A DNA stretch of 10,009 nt, taken from positions 1 to 10,009 of the forward strand of contig CAIWFP010000091.1 of the NCBI GenBank assembly GCA_903911985.1, in the 5' to 3' direction. The translations under genes were made by a program, and so were the position numbers. Below, one piece after another: positions 1 to 7,612 of the stretch. This stretch comes from an uncultured Sphingomonadales bacterium (GTDB lineage Bacteria; Pseudomonadota; Alphaproteobacteria; Sphingomonadales; Sphingomonadaceae). The notes under the pieces were generated by a model, which was given only the letters and a program-made list of their open reading frames with translations, was not told the origin of the DNA and did no database searches. Position 1 is the first letter of the stretch. The number at the start of each line of letters is the position of its first letter.

Positions 1-1371
1 GGCGCCTATTGGCGCGGCGACCAGAAGAACGCGATGCTCAGCCGCGTTTATGGCACCGGCTGGCTCAACAAGAAGCAGCTCGACGCGCATTTGACCCGGC
101 TGGAAGAGGCCGCCAAGCGCGACCACCGGCGCCTCGGCGGCGAGATGGACCTGTTCCACCTGCAATCCGAAGCCCATGGCAGCGTGTTCTGGCACCCCAA
201 GGGCTATCGCATCTATCGCGAGCTGGAAGCCTATATGCGCCGCGCCATCGACGGCGCCGGTTATCTGGAGGTGAAAACCCCGCAGGTCATGGATGCGCGC
301 CAGTGGGAGCAGTCTGGCCACTGGGGCAAATATCGCGAGAACATGTTCGTCATCCCCGACGAGACGCCCAACACCGAGGATGACGGACCCGTCATCAGCG
401 GCGAGGCCGACTGGATGGCGCTCAAGCCGATGAACTGCCCGGCGCATGTGCTGATCTTCCGGCAGGGCATCAAGAGCTACCGCGACCTGCCCATGCGCCT
501 CTACGAGAACGGCTGCTGCCACCGCAACGAGCCCCATGGCGCGCTGCACGGGCTGATGCGCGTGCGCCAGTTCACCCAGGACGACGCCCATATCTTCTGC
601 CGCGAGGACCAGATCGTGGCCGAAGTGCAGGCCTTCTGCGAACTGGCCGACCGGGTCTACAAGCACTTCGGCTTCACCTATTCGATCAAGCTGGCCCTGC
701 GCCCCGAAAAGCGTTTCGGCAGCGAGGACATGTGGGACAAGGCCGAGACCGAGCTGCGCGCCGCCGTCGCCGCCGCTGGCCTCAACACGCCGGAATTCGG
801 CTGGGAGGAACTGCCCGGCGAGGGCGCCTTCTATGCGCCAAAGCTGGAATGGCACCTGACCGACGCCATCGGCCGCACCTGGCAGGTGGGCACCATCCAG
901 TCCGACCGCGTGCTGCCCGACCGCCTCGATGCCAGCTATATCGGCGAGGATGGCGAGAAGCACCGCCCGGTCATGCTCCACCGCGCCATCTTTGGCAGCT
1001 ACGAACGCTTCATCGGCATCCTCATCGAACATTTCGCTGGCCGCCTGCCCACCTGGCTCGCCCCGGTGCAGGCCGTGGTGGCGACCATCGTGTCGGATGC
1101 GGATGACTATGCCCGTGATGCGACAGCCCAGCTGGTCGCCGCCGGAATCCGCGTCGAAAGCGACCTGCGCAACGAGAAGATCAACTACAAGGTGCGCGAG
1201 CACTCGCTGCAAAAGGTTCCATACCTGCTGGTCGTCGGCAAGCGCGAGGCCGAGGAAGGCACCGTCGCCATCCGGGTGCTGGGCGAACAGGCGCAAAAGG
1301 TGGTTTCGCTGGCCGAGGCTATCGCGCTGTTGAAGGGCGAGGCGATGGCGCCCGATTTAAGGGCGGTTTGA
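1..1371 (+). CDS. thrS: Threonyl-tRNA synthetase, 5'-truncated by the window edge
   Basis: This cytoplasmic class II synthetase charges tRNA-Thr with threonine. The reading frame is already open at base 1 (GAYWRGDQKNAM, upstream of the first internal Met), so the start, the TGS/editing domains and part of the catalytic core lie outside; 456 residues are visible of the roughly 640-670 usual for the family. Seen in order: the catalytic core with the family's three zinc ligands, Cys in KPMNCPAHV (codon 436-438), His in QDDAHIF (589-591) and His in VMLHRAI (979-981); motif 2 around CCHRNEPHGALHG; then the anticodon-binding domain from about base 1060 to the stop. Before the first zinc ligand there is an acidic insertion (about bases 352-415, TPNTEDDGPVISGEAD) absent from the E. 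coli enzyme and typical, from family knowledge, of alphaproteobacterial ThrRS. It converges on rdgB. Identity is certain. Confidence 0.97.
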   Translation, partial: GAYWRGDQKNAMLSRVYGTGWLNKKQLDAHLTRLEEAAKRDHRRLGGEMDLFHLQSEAHGSVFWHPKGYRIYRELEAYMRRAIDGAGYLEVKTPQVMDARQWEQSGHWGKYRENMFVIPDETPNTEDDGPVISGEADWMALKPMNCPAHVLIFRQGIKSYRDLPMRLYENGCCHRNEPHGALHGLMRVRQFTQDDAHIFCREDQIVAEVQAFCELADRVYKHFGFTYSIKLALRPEKRFGSEDMWDKAETELRAAVAAAGLNTPEFGWEELPGEGAFYAPKLEWHLTDAIGRTWQVGTIQSDRVLPDRLDASYIGEDGEKHRPVMLHRAIFGSYERFIGILIEHFAGRLPTWLAPVQAVVATIVSDADDYARDATAQLVAAGIRVESDLRNEKINYKVREHSLQKVPYLLVVGKREAEEGTVAIRVLGEQAQKVVSLAEAIALLKGEAMAPDLRAV

Positions 1372-1393
1372 GAGTTTATTGCAGGGTTAAGAT

Positions 1394-1414
1394 GCGAGGG
1401 TGTTACACCCTCGC
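1394..1414. terminator. Palindrome after thrS, possible terminator
   Basis: Two perfect 10-base arms (GCGAGGGTGT and ACACCCTCGC) flank a single T, 22 bases after the thrS stop. As RNA it would fold as about 8 bp with a 5-base loop. No run of T follows on either strand, so it is not a classic intrinsic terminator; GC-rich hairpins without strong U-tracts can still end transcripts in this group, but that is inference. Its right arm is shared with the longer inverted repeat that begins at 1408. Confidence 0.4.
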
Positions 1415-1553
1415 GCTCCCATGCATGTCTGCGTGGCGTATTCTCTGCATCGGTGCGCCTTGCCGCGAAGCGGCTTTAACAGCCTGCGGCGCCGAGACGT
1501 GGCGCGGGGCCGAACTCGTGGCGCGACAATGACAGGAAATGGGAGCGCGAGGG
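1408..1553. repeat. Small intergenic element bounded by a 15-bp inverted repeat
   Basis: Bases 1408-1422 (CCCTCGCGCTCCCAT) and 1539-1553 (ATGGGAGCGCGAGGG) are perfect reverse complements around a 116-base core. The core holds a smaller hairpin GCCGC-GAA-GCGGC (1462-1474). No convincing ORF, tRNA or SD-led start is present, and no target-site duplication is visible just outside the arms. The layout fits a REP/MITE-like non-autonomous repeat or a structured 3' region for thrS or rdgB; the two cannot be told apart from one copy. The rest of the thrS-rdgB gap (to 1608) shows nothing else I can name. Confidence 0.45.
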
Positions 1554-1608
1554 CCAACCGGTTTACAGGTTGAATCGGCACATCGAACGTCCCTCCCATC
1601 TCCCCCCC

Positions 1609-2229
1609 TTAACCGAACTGCCCTGCCACCAATCTGGCGAAGGCATCCGCCCGGTGGCTGATGCGGTGCTTCACCTCGGGGTCGATCTCGGCGAAGGTTT
1701 GGGTGTCGCCCTTGGCCACGAACGCCGGGTCATAGCCAAAGCCCCGGCTTCCGCGTGGCGGCCACACCAGCGCGCCCTCGACGCGTCCTTCATACACCGC
1801 CTCGCGGCCATCGGGCCAGGCGAGGGCCAGCACGCAGGCAAAATGGGCCGAGCGATCCGCCTGTGGGCCCAATTCCGCCAGCAGGCCCTCCACCTTGCCC
1901 ATGGCCAGATACCAGTCGCGGCCAGTTTCTCCCTCGAACCATTGCCGTTCGGCCCAATCGGCGGTGTAGACGCCGGGCCGCCCACCCAGAGCTGCAACGC
2001 AAAGGCCGGAATCGTCGGCCAGCGCGGGCAGGCCGGAGGCTTGCGCTGCCGCATGGGCCTTGATCAGGGCGTTTTCCACGAAGGTGGTGCCGGTTTCCGC
2101 CGGCTCCGGCAGGCCCAGCTCTCCGGCCGAAACGCAATCGACGCCATAGGGCGCCAGCAAGGCGCCAATCTCGCGCAGCTTGCCGGCATTATGCGTGGCG
2201 ATGACGAGACGGCCGGAGAGCTTGGGCAT
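1609..2229 (-). CDS. rdgB: RdgB/HAM1 non-canonical purine NTP pyrophosphatase
   Basis: This 206-residue cytoplasmic enzyme hydrolyses dITP, XTP and ITP to the monophosphate plus pyrophosphate, keeping deaminated purines out of DNA and RNA. Family signatures seen: the N-terminal nucleotide-binding segment LVIATHNAGKLREI, the central ETGTTFVENALIKA and ALADDSGL segments, then GFGYDPAF and the C-terminal KHRISHRADAF. Length is normal for the family (about 195-210). The ATG overlaps the rph stop by one base (TGATG on the minus strand) and there is no strong Shine-Dalgarno just before it, so translation is probably coupled to rph. In many alphaproteobacteria a hemW-like gene follows rdgB; here none does, and the gene runs into the gap before convergent thrS. 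Identity is secure. Confidence 0.96.
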   Translation of the reverse strand: MPKLSGRLVIATHNAGKLREIGALLAPYGVDCVSAGELGLPEPAETGTTFVENALIKAHAAAQASGLPALADDSGLCVAALGGRPGVYTADWAERQWFEGETGRDWYLAMGKVEGLLAELGPQADRSAHFACVLALAWPDGREAVYEGRVEGALVWPPRGSRGFGYDPAFVAKGDTQTFAEIDPEVKHRISHRADAFARLVAGQFG

Positions 2230-2957
2230 CAGCCGACTTTCGCGCCGGAAACCGCCTGCTCCTGCGCGGCGAAGATCTTGTCGCAGCCGATGCGGGCGAG
2301 CCGCAAGAGACGCAGCAGGGCCTCCTCGTCATAGGTCGCGCCCTCGGCGGTGGCCTGCACCTCGGCGATGCTGCCGCCCTCGATCAGCACGAAATTGGCG
2401 TCGGCGTCGGCGGAGGAATCCTCGATATAGTCAAGGTCGAGCACCGGCACGCCCTCGCAGATGCCGCAGCTGATTGCCGCGATCTTGCCGGAAATCGGGT
2501 CTTCCTTGATCAGGCCCTTGGCCATCAAGCCGTCCACCGCCAGCCGCAGCGCAACCCAGGCGCCGCTGATCGAGGCGGTGCGGGTGCCGCCATCGGCCTG
2601 GATCACGTCGCAATCGATGGTGATCTGGCGCTCGCCCAGCTTCTTGAAATCAACCACGGCGCGCAGGGAGCGCCCGATAAGGCGCTGAATTTCCTGCGTG
2701 CGGCCGGACTGCTTGCCCTTGGCTGCTTCGCGCGAACCACGGGTATGCGTGGCGCGGGGCAGCATGGAATATTCGCCCGTGACCCAGCCCTCGCCCTTGC
2801 CGCGCAGGAAGGGGGGGACCTTTTCCTCGACACTGGCGGTGACCAGCACGCGGGTGCCGCCAAAGGAAATCAGGCAGGAGCCCTCGGCATGCTTGGTGAA
2901 ACTGGTGATAATTTCGATCTCGCGCATTTCATCGGGGGCACGGCCGGAAGGACGCAT
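2229..2957 (-). CDS. rph: Ribonuclease PH
   Basis: RNase PH is a phosphorolytic 3'-to-5' exoribonuclease that trims tRNA precursors and other structured RNA ends; the family forms a ring-shaped hexamer. The 242-residue product matches the usual length (about 238-240). Signatures seen: MRPSGR at the N-terminus, GEGWVTGEYSMLPRAT, the arginine-rich stretch IGRSLRAVVD, DGGTRTASISGA (phosphate-binding region) and VLDLDYIEDSSADAD. The frame stays open far upstream into hrcA, but the start at 2957 is right: it begins exactly at the conserved MRPSGR and has GGAGAAG five bases upstream; the upstream extension is an antisense shadow of hrcA. It is the first gene of a two-gene unit with rdgB and is divergent from hrcA across 93 bases, an arrangement common in alphaproteobacteria. 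Confidence 0.97.
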   Translation of the reverse strand: MRPSGRAPDEMREIEIITSFTKHAEGSCLISFGGTRVLVTASVEEKVPPFLRGKGEGWVTGEYSMLPRATHTRGSREAAKGKQSGRTQEIQRLIGRSLRAVVDFKKLGERQITIDCDVIQADGGTRTASISGAWVALRLAVDGLMAKGLIKEDPISGKIAAISCGICEGVPVLDLDYIEDSSADADANFVLIEGGSIAEVQATAEGATYDEEALLRLLRLARIGCDKIFAAQEQAVSGAKVG

Positions 2958-2962
2958 GGGGA

Positions 2963-2969
2963 CTTCTCC
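2963..2969 (-). promoter_or_regulatory. Ribosome binding site of rph
   Basis: The minus strand reads GGAGAAG, then five bases, then ATG. This strong Shine-Dalgarno fixes the rph start at 2957 and rules out the much longer upstream open frame. Confidence 0.85.
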
Positions 2970-3009
2970 AAAACAGGGGGGCTGATAAAATCCGGGTCCG
3001 TTTGGCCGC

Positions 3010-3033
3010 TTGGGCTTGAGGCTGCAAGCCCAA
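3010..3033. promoter_or_regulatory. Perfect 9-bp inverted repeat between rph and hrcA, candidate operator
   Basis: TTGGGCTTG (3010-3018) and CAAGCCCAA (3025-3033) are exact reverse complements with a 6-base spacer, in the middle of the divergent intergenic region. It does not match CIRCE (TTAGCACTC-N9-GAGTGCTAA), so it is not the classical HrcA site. It overlaps the best -35 candidate for hrcA. It could be an operator for an unidentified dimeric regulator or, if transcribed towards rph, a leader hairpin. The repeat is seen directly; the operator role is inference. Confidence 0.4.
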
Positions 3034-3043
3034 CAGGTAAATA
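3016..3043 (+). promoter_or_regulatory. Weak candidate promoter for hrcA-grpE
   Basis: TTGAGG (3016-3021), 16 bases, then TAAATA (3038-3043) resembles a housekeeping promoter. Only seven bases separate the -10 from the hrcA ATG, so the transcript would start at or next to the start codon and be leaderless or nearly so; the only purine-rich stretch before the ATG (AGG at 3035-3037) is poorly spaced as a Shine-Dalgarno. No RpoH-type CTTG-N17-CYTATNT match was found in front of hrcA. Confidence 0.25.
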
Positions 3044-3050
3044 AGCTGGC

Positions 3051-4160
3051 ATGAGCGCCCTGCCGATCACCGATCTGACCCCGATTCAAGACCTGACGGG
3101 CCGCGCCCGCGAGATTTTCCGGCTGGTGGTTGAGGGCTATCTCGAATCCGGCCAGCCGGTGGGTTCGAAAACACTCGCCGGCATGGGGGCCGGTTTTGGC
3201 GGGGGGCCGGGGGCACGCAACCTTTCGCCGGCTTCCATCCGCTCGGTATTGCATGAACTGGAGGGGCTCGGTCTGCTGGGGCACCCGCATACCAGCGCCG
3301 GGCGCGTGCCGACCGACTATGGCCTGCGCCTCTTCGTGGATGGCATGATGCAGGTGGCCGAACCGACCGCGGATGAACGCGCCGCCATTGAGCGGCGTCT
3401 GGCCCGGCCCGGCCCGGTGGAGGCAGCCCTTGCCGCGACCAGCGCGCTGCTCTCCGACCTCTCCGCTTGCGCCGGTCTGGTGATGGTGCCCCGCAACGAG
3501 CCGCGCCTGAGCCAGTTGACGCTGGTGCCGCTGGCGCCGGGCCGGGCGCTGGCGGTGCTGGTGGGCGAGGATGGAGCGGTGGAAAACCGGGTGATCGATC
3601 TGGCCGGGACTCCGCGCCCCGGCGCGCTGGAGGAGGCCTCGAACTATATCACCGCCCATCTGGCGGGGCGCACGCTGGCCGAGGCCGCCCGCGCCATGCA
3701 GGCGGATGTTGCCTCTGGCCGGTCCGCGCTGGACGAGGCCAGCGCCAATCTGGTGCAGCGGGGCCTTGCGGTGTGGAGCGAGGATGGATTTTCCGACGGC
3801 AATCGCCGGCCGGTGCTGATTGTGCGCGGGCAGGCCAATCTGCTGGACGACGCGGCGCTCGGGGATATCGAGCGCATCCGTTCGCTGCTCCACGATCTGG
3901 AAAACAAGCAGTCGGTGGCCGAACTTCTGGATCGGGCCCGCGAGGCCGATGCCACGCGCATTTTCATTGGCGCGGAAAACCGGCTTTTCGCGCTTTCCGG
4001 TTCATCGGTCATCGCTTCTCCCTATCGCAATGGCGATGGCAAGGTGGTTGGCGTGGTGGGGGTTATTGGTCCCACGCGGTTGAATTATGCCCGCGTAATC
4101 CCCATGGTAGATTTCACGGCCAAGAGTTTGGGCCAAAGCTTGAGCAAACTCATCGGATAG
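3051..4160 (+). CDS. hrcA: Heat-inducible transcription repressor HrcA
   Basis: HrcA is a dimeric DNA-binding repressor that, in the species studied, binds CIRCE operators and depends on GroEL for activity; in alphaproteobacteria its main target is groESL. The 369-residue product shows the N-terminal winged helix (REIFRLVVEGYLESGQPVGS at about 20-39, NLSPASIRSVLHELEGLGLL from 57) and the family hallmark HPHTSAGRVPTDYGLRLFVD; the C-terminal GAF-like part ends in GVVGVIGPTRLNYARVIPMV. The product is slightly longer than the usual 340-360, partly through a glycine-rich insertion (residues 44-56) inside the winged helix. The start is the only Met before the conserved domain, although its Shine-Dalgarno is weak. 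grpE follows after 18 bases, so the two are very likely co-transcribed. No CIRCE site is present in the window, so autoregulation through CIRCE is not supported. Confidence 0.95.
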   Translation: MSALPITDLTPIQDLTGRAREIFRLVVEGYLESGQPVGSKTLAGMGAGFGGGPGARNLSPASIRSVLHELEGLGLLGHPHTSAGRVPTDYGLRLFVDGMMQVAEPTADERAAIERRLARPGPVEAALAATSALLSDLSACAGLVMVPRNEPRLSQLTLVPLAPGRALAVLVGEDGAVENRVIDLAGTPRPGALEEASNYITAHLAGRTLAEAARAMQADVASGRSALDEASANLVQRGLAVWSEDGFSDGNRRPVLIVRGQANLLDDAALGDIERIRSLLHDLENKQSVAELLDRAREADATRIFIGAENRLFALSGSSVIASPYRNGDGKVVGVVGVIGPTRLNYARVIPMVDFTAKSLGQSLSKLIG

Positions 4161-4178
4161 ACCGGAACATTTGACAAT

Positions 4179-4769
4179 ATGACCGACGAAAACAACCAGT
4201 CGCATGAAGCTGCGCCTGAAGATTTTGGGCCTGAACATGATGGGGCTGACGATTTCCAGAACCTGAAAACCGATTCCGACGAAAGTCTGGACCGGGTGGA
4301 CGAACAGATTGCCCGCCTTGCCGGTGACCTTGAGACCGCCAAGCAGGATGTGCTCTATGCCAAGGCGGAGACGCAGAACGTGCGCCGCCGTCTGGAAAAG
4401 GACATTGCCGACGCGCGCGCCTATGCCGCGACCAATTTTGCCCGCGACATCCTCTCGGTGGCCGACAATGTTGGCCGCGCCCTGGAGGCTATCCCTGCGG
4501 ATCTGCGCGAGGACGAGCGGCTGAAGAGCCTCGTCGCCGGGCTGGAGGCCACGGTGCGTGAGCTGGACAAGGTGTTTGGCCTGCACGGCATTGCCAAGGT
4601 TGCCGCGCATGGCATGCCGCTCGATCCCAATCAGCATCAGGCGATGATGGAGGTGCCCTCGGCCGATGCCGCGCCGGGCACGGTGCTTCAGGTGCTGCAA
4701 CATGGTTATACCATCAAGGAGCGCCTGTTGCGCCCGGCCATGGTGGTGGTTGCCAAAAAGCCGGAATAA
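4179..4769 (+). CDS. grpE: GrpE, nucleotide exchange factor of DnaK
   Basis: GrpE is a cytoplasmic dimer that releases ADP from DnaK and resets the Hsp70 cycle; it also acts as a thermosensor. The 196-residue product has the expected parts: an acidic disordered N-terminus (about 1-35), a long charged helix predicted to form the paired coiled coil (about 37-85, including AETQNVRRRLEKD), a four-helix-bundle region with DILSVADNVGRALE, and the C-terminal beta domain with the family signature HGYTIKERLLRPAMVVV. Length is typical. It lies 18 bases after hrcA; the Shine-Dalgarno is modest (GGAA about 12 bases upstream), so coupling to hrcA translation is plausible. The end of the gene is part of a perfect 15-bp tandem duplication. 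Identity is secure. Confidence 0.97.
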   Translation: MTDENNQSHEAAPEDFGPEHDGADDFQNLKTDSDESLDRVDEQIARLAGDLETAKQDVLYAKAETQNVRRRLEKDIADARAYAATNFARDILSVADNVGRALEAIPADLREDERLKSLVAGLEATVRELDKVFGLHGIAKVAAHGMPLDPNQHQAMMEVPSADAAPGTVLQVLQHGYTIKERLLRPAMVVVAKKPE

Positions 4770-4790
4770 CGGTTACCGGAATAACGGTTA
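4761..4790. repeat. 15-bp perfect tandem duplication over the grpE stop
   Basis: CCGGAATAACGGTTA occurs twice back to back (4761-4775 and 4776-4790). The first copy encodes the last two GrpE residues and the stop codon, so the second carries a displaced copy of the stop region. The second copy plus the following bases makes a near-palindrome AATAAC-G-GTTATT (4780-4792). This may be a recent slippage duplication or a pair of protein-binding sites. Confidence 0.9.
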
Positions 4791-4808
4791 TTGTGAACTC
4801 TTGGGGGA

Positions 4809-4828
4809 GGGCGGGAATAGGCCCGCCC
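4809..4828. terminator. GC-rich hairpin between convergent grpE and the copper-chaperone gene
   Basis: GGGCGGG (4809-4815) and CCCGCCC (4822-4828) form a 7-bp stem with a 6-base loop, 39 bases after the grpE stop and 4 bases beyond the stop of the minus-strand gene. Its position between convergent genes suits a bidirectional terminator. Neither strand has a T-run after the stem, so strength as an intrinsic terminator is uncertain. Confidence 0.55.
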
Positions 4829-4832
4829 CCGG

Positions 4833-5333
4833 TCACATCTTCATGCCGCCCATGGCGCCCGCGCCGCCCGCGCCGCCCGGCGCCTCGATCGACAGTGGCG
4901 CGGTCAGCTTGCTGCCATCGCTGAAGCCCAGCGTGACCTGAGTGGTGGTGCCCGCCACCAGACGCGGAGCCAGCGCGAACACCATGACATGCTTGCCGCC
5001 CGGCGCCAGAATGGCCGAGCCACCGCCGCGAATGTTAAGCGACGGCAGCGGCTGCATGGCATTGCCGGCCGTTTCGTGCATTTCGGCTTGCCCCGCACCA
5101 TCAATCACCACGGAATTGAGAATCGCGGCGGAGTGCCCCTGATTGACGAGGGTGAAATAGGCCGCGCCCGGATTTCCCGGTACCGCCGGCAGAACCAGCC
5201 GCCCGCCGGTCACCAGAATGCCAGCCTGCGCCGCGGCTGGCGCCGATGACGAGGGTGCCGGCTGGTGGTGGCACCCGCCAAGTGTGGTGCCCGCGAAAAC
5301 GGTTGCAAGGATTGCTAAACGCATGTTGGGCAT
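4833..5333 (-). CDS. PCu(A)C-type periplasmic copper chaperone, probable lipoprotein
   Basis: Proteins of this family (PCuAC, formerly DUF461) bind Cu(I) in the periplasm and deliver it to the CuA site of cytochrome c oxidase or to other cuproproteins. With the start at 5333 the product has 166 residues: a signal peptide MRLAILATVFAGTTLGGC ending in a lipobox-like LGGC with Cys21, a low-complexity linker (about 22-37), then the cupredoxin-like domain. Copper ligands in the family pattern are H86, M93, H115 and M117 (MHET, and HVM after PGGK). M-x21-HxM is exact, but the H-to-M gap is 6 residues against 10 in the founding member. The tail ends GAMGGMKM and may add Met ligands. An upstream in-frame Met at 5423 would add 30 residues before the signal peptide; GGA five bases before 5333 favours the shorter form. 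The gene converges on grpE and is divergent from dnaK. Membrane anchoring is inferred from the lipobox. Confidence 0.85.
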   Translation of the reverse strand: MPNMRLAILATVFAGTTLGGCHHQPAPSSSAPAAAQAGILVTGGRLVLPAVPGNPGAAYFTLVNQGHSAAILNSVVIDGAGQAEMHETAGNAMQPLPSLNIRGGGSAILAPGGKHVMVFALAPRLVAGTTTQVTLGFSDGSKLTAPLSIEAPGGAGGAGAMGGMKM

Positions 5334-5494
5334 GGATTTCCACTTAATCTTGTTTATCGGCCAGTTTTGCTCTGGTCCTGTTATCGCTGCATTATGATCC
5401 CCGCAACCTTTGATCGGCGCCAAATCGGACCGGTCACCACGGGGGTGTTGGTGAAAACATCACACCGGCCTGCGCGGCTTCTGGTCATCCGCCC
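5334..5494. other. Upstream half of the intergenic region between the copper-chaperone gene and dnaK
   Basis: No gene is seen here. This stretch should hold the promoter of the minus-strand copper-chaperone gene, but no convincing -35/-10 pair was found for it. A small hairpin, TCACCA (5434-5439) with TGGTGA (5449-5454), is present with no obvious role. A TTGCTC/TATGAT pair on the plus strand has a 20-base spacer, too long to trust as a promoter. Confidence 0.4.
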
Positions 5495-5522
5495 CTTGTC
5501 GCGGCGAAAAGCCCACCTATAT
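5495..5522 (+). promoter_or_regulatory. Predicted RpoH (sigma-32) promoter of dnaK
   Basis: CTTG (5495-5498), 17 bases, then CCTATAT (5516-5522) matches the alphaproteobacterial heat-shock promoter form CTTG-N17/18-CYTATNT. Transcription would begin near 5529, giving a leader of about 130 bases before the dnaK ATG at 5660. No CIRCE element lies nearby, which agrees with dnaK being controlled by RpoH rather than HrcA in this class. Confidence 0.75.
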
Positions 5523-5554
5523 CCCGGCGGTCCATAGAGCTGCCAACAGGCTTT

Positions 5555-5615
5555 GCCGGTTTTGCCGGGAAGCTTGCGGGCTCTCGCCGGGAGGCTGTCA
5601 GGCCCCTCGCCGGGA
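5555..5615 (+). repeat. Spaced GCCGG repeats in the dnaK leader
   Basis: GCCGGGA occurs at 5564-5570, 5586-5592 and 5609-5615, spaced 22 and 23 bases apart, with a degenerate copy GCCGGT at 5555-5560. The last two full copies share ten bases, CTCGCCGGGA. All lie in the predicted 5' untranslated leader between the RpoH promoter and the dnaK start. The antisense TCCCGGC sits at 5522-5528, at or just before the predicted transcript start, so whether it is in the RNA is unclear. Confidence 0.5.
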
Positions 5616-5659
5616 ACGCGCGGGTGGCGTCACACATGAGCTGAAGGATTGAAGTTACA

Positions 5660-7573
<1,914 letters not shown>

Positions 7574-7612
7574 TGGCATTGGGCTTGATGTGAATCACTC
7601 CCCTTTCCCGCA

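Noticed and set aside
1387..1599. 70-codon minus-strand frame in the thrS-rdgB gap
   Set aside because: It runs through the inverted-repeat element, its composition is basic and repetitive, and no homologous family is recognisable. A small peptide cannot be excluded but is not supported.
1570..2334. Plus-strand open frame of 254 codons over rdgB
   Set aside because: Antisense shadow of rdgB and the end of rph; no motif and no ribosome site.
2958..3893. N-terminal extension of the rph frame into hrcA, giving 554 residues
   Set aside because: RNase PH begins at the conserved MRPSGR with a strong ribosome site; the extension is antisense to hrcA and passes through the divergent promoter region.
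4002..4703. Minus-strand open frame of 233 codons over grpE
   Set aside because: Antisense shadow of grpE and the end of hrcA; no recognisable family.
5129..5134. GAGTGC inside the copper-chaperone gene as a possible CIRCE half-site
   Set aside because: It is not followed by TAA and has no matching TTAGCACTC arm nine bases away; it is coding sequence.
5367..5398. TTGCTC and TATGAT as a housekeeping promoter for dnaK
   Set aside because: The spacer is 20 bases, too long for a standard promoter, and a much better RpoH match lies downstream.
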